From an uncultured Oscillospiraceae bacterium (lineage in GTDB: Bacteria; Bacillota_A; Clostridia; Oscillospirales; Oscillospiraceae), in NCBI GenBank assembly GCA_934561335.1, contig CAKTGD010000020.1, forward strand, positions 1 through 15,446: DNA of 15,446 nt, read 5' to 3'. A program made the position numbers and the translations under genes. Position 1 is the first letter of the stretch; every line of letters starts with the position of its first letter. Positions 12,496 to 15,446 of this stretch are shown here, piece after piece. Under the pieces are notes generated by a model. It did no database searches, was not told the origin of the DNA, and saw only the letters and a program-made list of their open reading frames with translations.

Positions 12496-13452
12496 TTACG
12501 CGCCCGTCACCTTTCGGTATGCCGCCAGAACGGCCATGCGTACCTCGTCCAGCGTGCCGTCCACCGTGGCGCCGGCAGCGGCATGGTGTCCGCCGCCGCC
12601 TAAGATCCGGCACAGGGCGCAGGCGTCCACCCGGGGGCCGGAGCGAACGGAGACCTTGATTTTCCCCGCCGCCAGCTCGCGCAGCGTTACGCCGCAGTCG
12701 GTGCCCTCAACCAGCGCGGGCAGGGCGCTGAGCTCCTCGATATCCGCGTCGGTGGCCTGCATCTCCTGCCGCAGGCTGAGCGGGATCTCCATTATCACCA
12801 CCTGCGCACTGTCAAATAGCTGCATATCCGCCACCATGCGGGATTCCATCGCCAGACGCACACGGCTCTTGGTGCGGAACAGGGCCTTATTCACCGCCGC
12901 CACATCCACCACGTCCATCAGCGCCGCCGCAATACGGTGGGTGCGGGCGGTGGTGTTGCCGTACTGGAAACCGCCGCAGTCGGTGCTGATAGCCACATAC
13001 AGCGGCAGGGCGATCTCTGCCGTCAGGGCGGTTAGGTGCTGGATAATCTCGTATACAATCTCGCCGCAGGCGGCGCTGTCCGCCTCCAGGCAGGTATTGC
13101 GGGCAAAAAAGCTCTGGGAGGGGTGGTGGTCGATGGCCAGCTCGATCCGCTCGGCATAGGGTCTGGCATTTTCCGGCAGCAGGCTGACATCGGCAATATC
13201 TACGCTGACCACATGCGCCCCCTCCCAGCCCTCCGGGGCCCAATAGGGGGCGGCATAGGGATCGTAGGTGGCGGTGATCTCCGGATTGGGCAGCAGATAG
13301 GCCGTGCGGCCGCATTGGCGCAGCGCCCGGCACAGCGCCGCTGCGCTGCCGATGGTGTCGCCGTCAGGGCGAACATGGGTCAGCAGCAGTACGTTATCCA
13401 GCGCGTCCAGATACCCGGCGGCTTCGCGGGCAGTCAGAATAGGGCGCGCCAT
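12496..13452 (-). CDS. nrnA: DHH/DHHA1 phosphoesterase, NrnA-like (nano-RNase / pAp phosphatase)
   Basis: 318 residues, normal for NrnA, which degrades 2-5 nt RNAs and dephosphorylates 3'-phosphoadenosine 5'-phosphate. Metal-site motifs are HVRPDGD (26-32), D85 in VSVDIAD, IDHH (107-110) and STDCG (156-160). The DHHA1 substrate-binding motif GGGGHHAAAGA is at 285-295. The ATG at 13452 follows the rbfA stop by a single base, and GGAGG lies 9 nt upstream inside rbfA, so translation is coupled. Exact substrate choice (nanoRNA, pAp or c-di-AMP product pApA) cannot be read from sequence. Confidence 0.93.
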   Translation of the reverse strand: MARPILTAREAAGYLDALDNVLLLTHVRPDGDTIGSAAALCRALRQCGRTAYLLPNPEITATYDPYAAPYWAPEGWEGAHVVSVDIADVSLLPENARPYAERIELAIDHHPSQSFFARNTCLEADSAACGEIVYEIIQHLTALTAEIALPLYVAISTDCGGFQYGNTTARTHRIAAALMDVVDVAAVNKALFRTKSRVRLAMESRMVADMQLFDSAQVVIMEIPLSLRQEMQATDADIEELSALPALVEGTDCGVTLRELAAGKIKVSVRSGPRVDACALCRILGGGGHHAAAGATVDGTLDEVRMAVLAAYRKVTGA

Positions 13453-13453
13453 A

Positions 13454-13837
13454 TCACTTGTCCTCCGGCAGCACGATGTCCGCGTTGGCGGGGTTGGCGG
13501 GCTTGACGTGGTGCAGCATATCCAGAATGTGGGCGCCGTGGGCAATGGAGTCATCGGCAAAGAATTGCAGCTCCGGGGTGTAGCGCAGCTGTAAGCGCTG
13601 GCCCAGCTCATGGCGCAGATAGCCGCTGGCGGACTTCAGCCCCCGCATAAGGTCCTTTTCATCGGTGCGGTCCATGGCGCTGATATAGATGCGGGAATAG
13701 CGCAGGTCGCTGGTGGTGTCCACATGGGTGATGGTCAGCAGAGCGTCCGCCACTCTGGGGTCTTTCACGGTACGCAGCAGGCCGGACAGCTCCCGCTGAA
13801 TCTCTTCATTGATGCGTCCGATACGGTTGGATGCCAT
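13454..13837 (-). CDS. rbfA: 30S ribosome-binding factor A
   Basis: 127 residues, a KH-like fold protein needed for late 16S rRNA 5'-end processing and 30S maturation, particularly in the cold. Family landmarks are ASNRIGRINEEIQRELS at the N-terminus, VKDPRV (24-29) and ELQFFADDSI (residues 89-98). The ATG at 13837 has AAAGGAG at the ideal 7 nt. That Shine-Dalgarno sequence lies only 4 nt after the U-tract of an intrinsic terminator, an unusual layout that suggests leader control. Confidence 0.96.
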   Translation of the reverse strand: MASNRIGRINEEIQRELSGLLRTVKDPRVADALLTITHVDTTSDLRYSRIYISAMDRTDEKDLMRGLKSASGYLRHELGQRLQLRYTPELQFFADDSIAHGAHILDMLHHVKPANPANADIVLPEDK

Positions 13838-13855
13838 AGTATCGCTCCTTTCTCG

Positions 13856-13886
13856 AAAAAAGAGGGGCGGGCGTACTGCCCGCCCC
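13856..13886 (-). terminator. Intrinsic terminator or attenuator immediately before rbfA
   Basis: A perfect 9-bp GC stem (13864-13872 with 13878-13886) with a 5-nt loop is followed on the minus strand by TCTTTTTT. The U-tract ends 4 nt before the rbfA ribosome site, so this would end most infB transcripts or work as an attenuator for rbfA-ribF. Confidence 0.85.
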
Positions 13887-14117
13887 TTGTAATAGTAGCC
13901 TCGCAGCGTTCGCGCCGCGCACGGCGCGAATCTTTTCCATCATCTTTCTGACATCGGCACGTTAAGAAAATATGCCGGGGGCATGTTTTTAGTGCCGAGC
14001 TCAGCGGCTATGCCGCTGCAGCATCCGTCTGGATTTGCATTACACTATCACCAACGGGTGCGCGCAGCCGGCGTAACCCCTTTGGCAGCAAAATCCCAAG
14101 ATTTTGCGCCCGTTAAG
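13887..14117 (-). other. Hairpin-rich gap between infB and rbfA
   Basis: No gene is supported here. In the minus direction there are successive inverted repeats: 14088-14107 (8-bp arms, GCAAAATC), 14002-14018 (7-bp arms CAGCGGC/GCCGCTG), an imperfect long hairpin 13954-13998 (TCGGCAC outer arms, ATGCC inner arms), and 13909-13930 (9-bp arms, TTCGCGCCG, 4-nt loop). No convincing promoter was found, so rbfA probably depends on readthrough from infB or on an atypical promoter. Confidence 0.6.
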
Positions 14118-15446
14118 TTACTGGGGAATCTCCTCCATGGTGAAGGCTTCCACAATGTCGCCTTCCTTGATATCGTTGTACTTCTCAATGCTCAGGCCGC
14201 ATTCGTAGCCGGAGGATACCTCCTTGACGGAGTCCTTGAACCGCTGGAGGGAAGCCAGCACGCCCTCGTGGATGACGATACCGTCGCGCACCAGACGCAC
14301 CTGACAGTCCTTACGCTGCAATTTGCCGTCCTGCACATAGCAGCCTGCCACCGTGCCCACGCCGGAGACCTTGTAGGTCTGGCGCACCTCGGCATGGCCC
14401 AGCACCGCTTCGCGGTATTTGGGCGCCAGCATGCCCTTCATGGCGGCCTCGATCTCGTTGATGGCGTCATAGATCACGCGGTACATCCGCATATCCACGT
14501 TGGCACGGGCGGCGCTGTCGCGGGCGGCGGCATCGGGCCGGACGTTGAAGCCCACGATAATGGCCTGAGAGGTGGAGGCCAGCATCACGTCGGATTCGTT
14601 GATGGCGCCCACGCCGCCGTGAATGACCCGCACGCGCACCTCGTCGTTGCTGATCTTCTCCAGAGAAGCCTTCACAGCCTCCACGCTGCCCTGTACGTCG
14701 GCCTTGACGATCAGGTTCAGGTTCTTCATCTCGCCGGCCTGGATCTGGCTGAACAGATCCTCCAGAGAGACCTTGGACACGGGGGCGTTGGCCTTGGCCT
14801 TTTCCTCGGCCTTGCGCTGCTCCACCAGCTCGCGGGCCAGCTTTTCGTCGGCCACGGCGTTGAACACCGCGCCGGCGGAGGGCGCCTCGGACAGGCCGGA
14901 AATTTCAACAGGTACGCTGGGGCCAGCGTCGCTGATGCGCTCGCCGCGGCTGTTCATCATGGTACGCACGCGGCCCACAGAGGTACCGGCGATGATGATG
15001 TCACCCTGATGCAACGTACCGTTCTGCACCAACAGCGTGGCCACGGGGCCGCGGCCCTTGTCCAGACGGGCCTCGATGACGGTGCCCTGCGCGGCCCGGT
15101 TGGGGTTGGCCTTCAGCTCGCTGACCTCGGCAGTCAGCGTCAGCATCTCCAGCAGGTTATCCACGCCCATGCCGGTCTTGGCGGAGATGGGACACACAAT
15201 GGTGTCGCCGCCCCACTCCTCGCACACCAGACCGTACTCGGTCAGCTGCTGCTTGATGCGGTCAGGGTTAGCCTCGGGCTTATCCATCTTGTTGATGGCC
15301 ACGATGATGGGAATCTCCGCGGCCTTGGCATGGTTGATGGACTCGATGGTCTGGGGCATGATGCCGTCGTCGGCGGCCACCACCAGAATGGCGATATCCG
15401 TGACCATGGCGCCGCGGGCGCGCATGGAGGTAAAGGCCTCGTGGCC
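14118..15446 (-). CDS. infB: Translation initiation factor IF-2 (5' part outside window)
   Basis: The last 442 residues of IF-2 are present and the frame is open to the right edge. IF-2 is the GTPase that brings initiator fMet-tRNA to the 30S subunit and promotes subunit joining. The fragment begins inside the G domain with GHEAF (from the DTPGHEAF G3 motif), followed by INKMDKP (G4, fragment residues 51-57) and ISAKTG (G5). Domains II, III and the fMet-tRNA-binding C-domain follow ([18 protein letters not shown] near the end). The P-loop and the N-terminal domains lie outside the window. A methionine 21 nt inside the edge is internal, not a start. Confidence 0.98.
   Translation of the reverse strand, partial: GHEAFTSMRARGAMVTDIAILVVAADDGIMPQTIESINHAKAAEIPIIVAINKMDKPEANPDRIKQQLTEYGLVCEEWGGDTIVCPISAKTGMGVDNLLEMLTLTAEVSELKANPNRAAQGTVIEARLDKGRGPVATLLVQNGTLHQGDIIIAGTSVGRVRTMMNSRGERISDAGPSVPVEISGLSEAPSAGAVFNAVADEKLARELVEQRKAEEKAKANAPVSKVSLEDLFSQIQAGEMKNLNLIVKADVQGSVEAVKASLEKISNDEVRVRVIHGGVGAINESDVMLASTSQAIIVGFNVRPDAAARDSAARANVDMRMYRVIYDAINEIEAAMKGMLAPKYREAVLGHAEVRQTYKVSGVGTVAGCYVQDGKLQRKDCQVRLVRDGIVIHEGVLASLQRFKDSVKEVSSGYECGLSIEKYNDIKEGDIVEAFTMEEIPQ

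Noticed and set aside
13887..14117. Known riboswitch or ribosomal-protein leader between infB and rbfA
   Set aside because: Hairpins are clear, but I recognise no conserved aptamer core, so I list it only as a structured region.
1..15446. Transposons, prophage, CRISPR array, tRNA or rRNA genes
   Set aside because: No repeat-spacer pattern, transposase motif, integrase, or tRNA/rRNA signature was seen in any gap.

Overview
The window looks like chromosome of a spore-forming, strictly anaerobic Firmicute, most likely a Clostridia of the Oscillospiraceae/Ruminococcaceae type. This is inferred from gene content: spoIIE, an oxygen-sensitive class III ribonucleotide reductase, the order infB-rbfA-nrnA-truB-ribF, strong AGGAGG ribosome sites and consensus SigA-like promoters, on a moderately to highly GC-rich background. 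No rRNA, tRNA, IS element, phage gene or CRISPR array was seen.

Layout. (1) 1-2131: a DUF1836 regulator-like gene runs off the left edge on the minus strand. It is divergent from a plus-strand pair, a DegV fatty-acid-binding protein and a PAP2-like membrane protein joined by an ATGA overlap, and back-to-back consensus promoters lie between the two units. A 17-bp-stem bidirectional terminator follows, shared with a converging 69-aa two-helix membrane protein gene (2179-2388, minus) that has its own promoter. (2) 2590-4826: a compact plus-strand operon with near-perfect promoter and terminator encodes a MarR regulator, a 4-helix membrane protein, a 7-helix membrane protein and a flavodoxin of the BilS/Flavodoxin_4 kind. 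The two membrane proteins are unknown to me, and this is the best candidate for an undescribed system. (3) 4846-8000, minus: nrdG-nrdD, the anaerobic ribonucleotide reductase activase and reductase. NrdD carries a C-terminal redoxin domain with a CPNC motif, and two NrdR-box-like sites flank or overlap a TTGACA-17-TATACT promoter. (4) 8123-10590, minus: spoIIE followed by an 88-aa tail-anchored protein and a terminator. (5) 10637-15446, minus: the translation/cofactor cluster infB (5' end outside the window), rbfA, nrnA-like DHH phosphoesterase, truB, ribF. Between infB and rbfA lie 280 bases of consecutive hairpins ending in an intrinsic terminator whose U-tract stops 4 nt before the rbfA Shine-Dalgarno sequence.

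How the parts work together. The nrdGD unit makes dNTPs without oxygen and is probably repressed by NrdR when dATP is high. spoIIE activates the first forespore sigma factor. The infB-ribF cluster covers translation initiation, 30S maturation, nanoRNA/pAp turnover, tRNA pseudouridine-55 and FMN/FAD synthesis. The MarR operon probably responds to a small molecule and couples a flavodoxin electron carrier to membrane proteins, but this is inference from gene order only.
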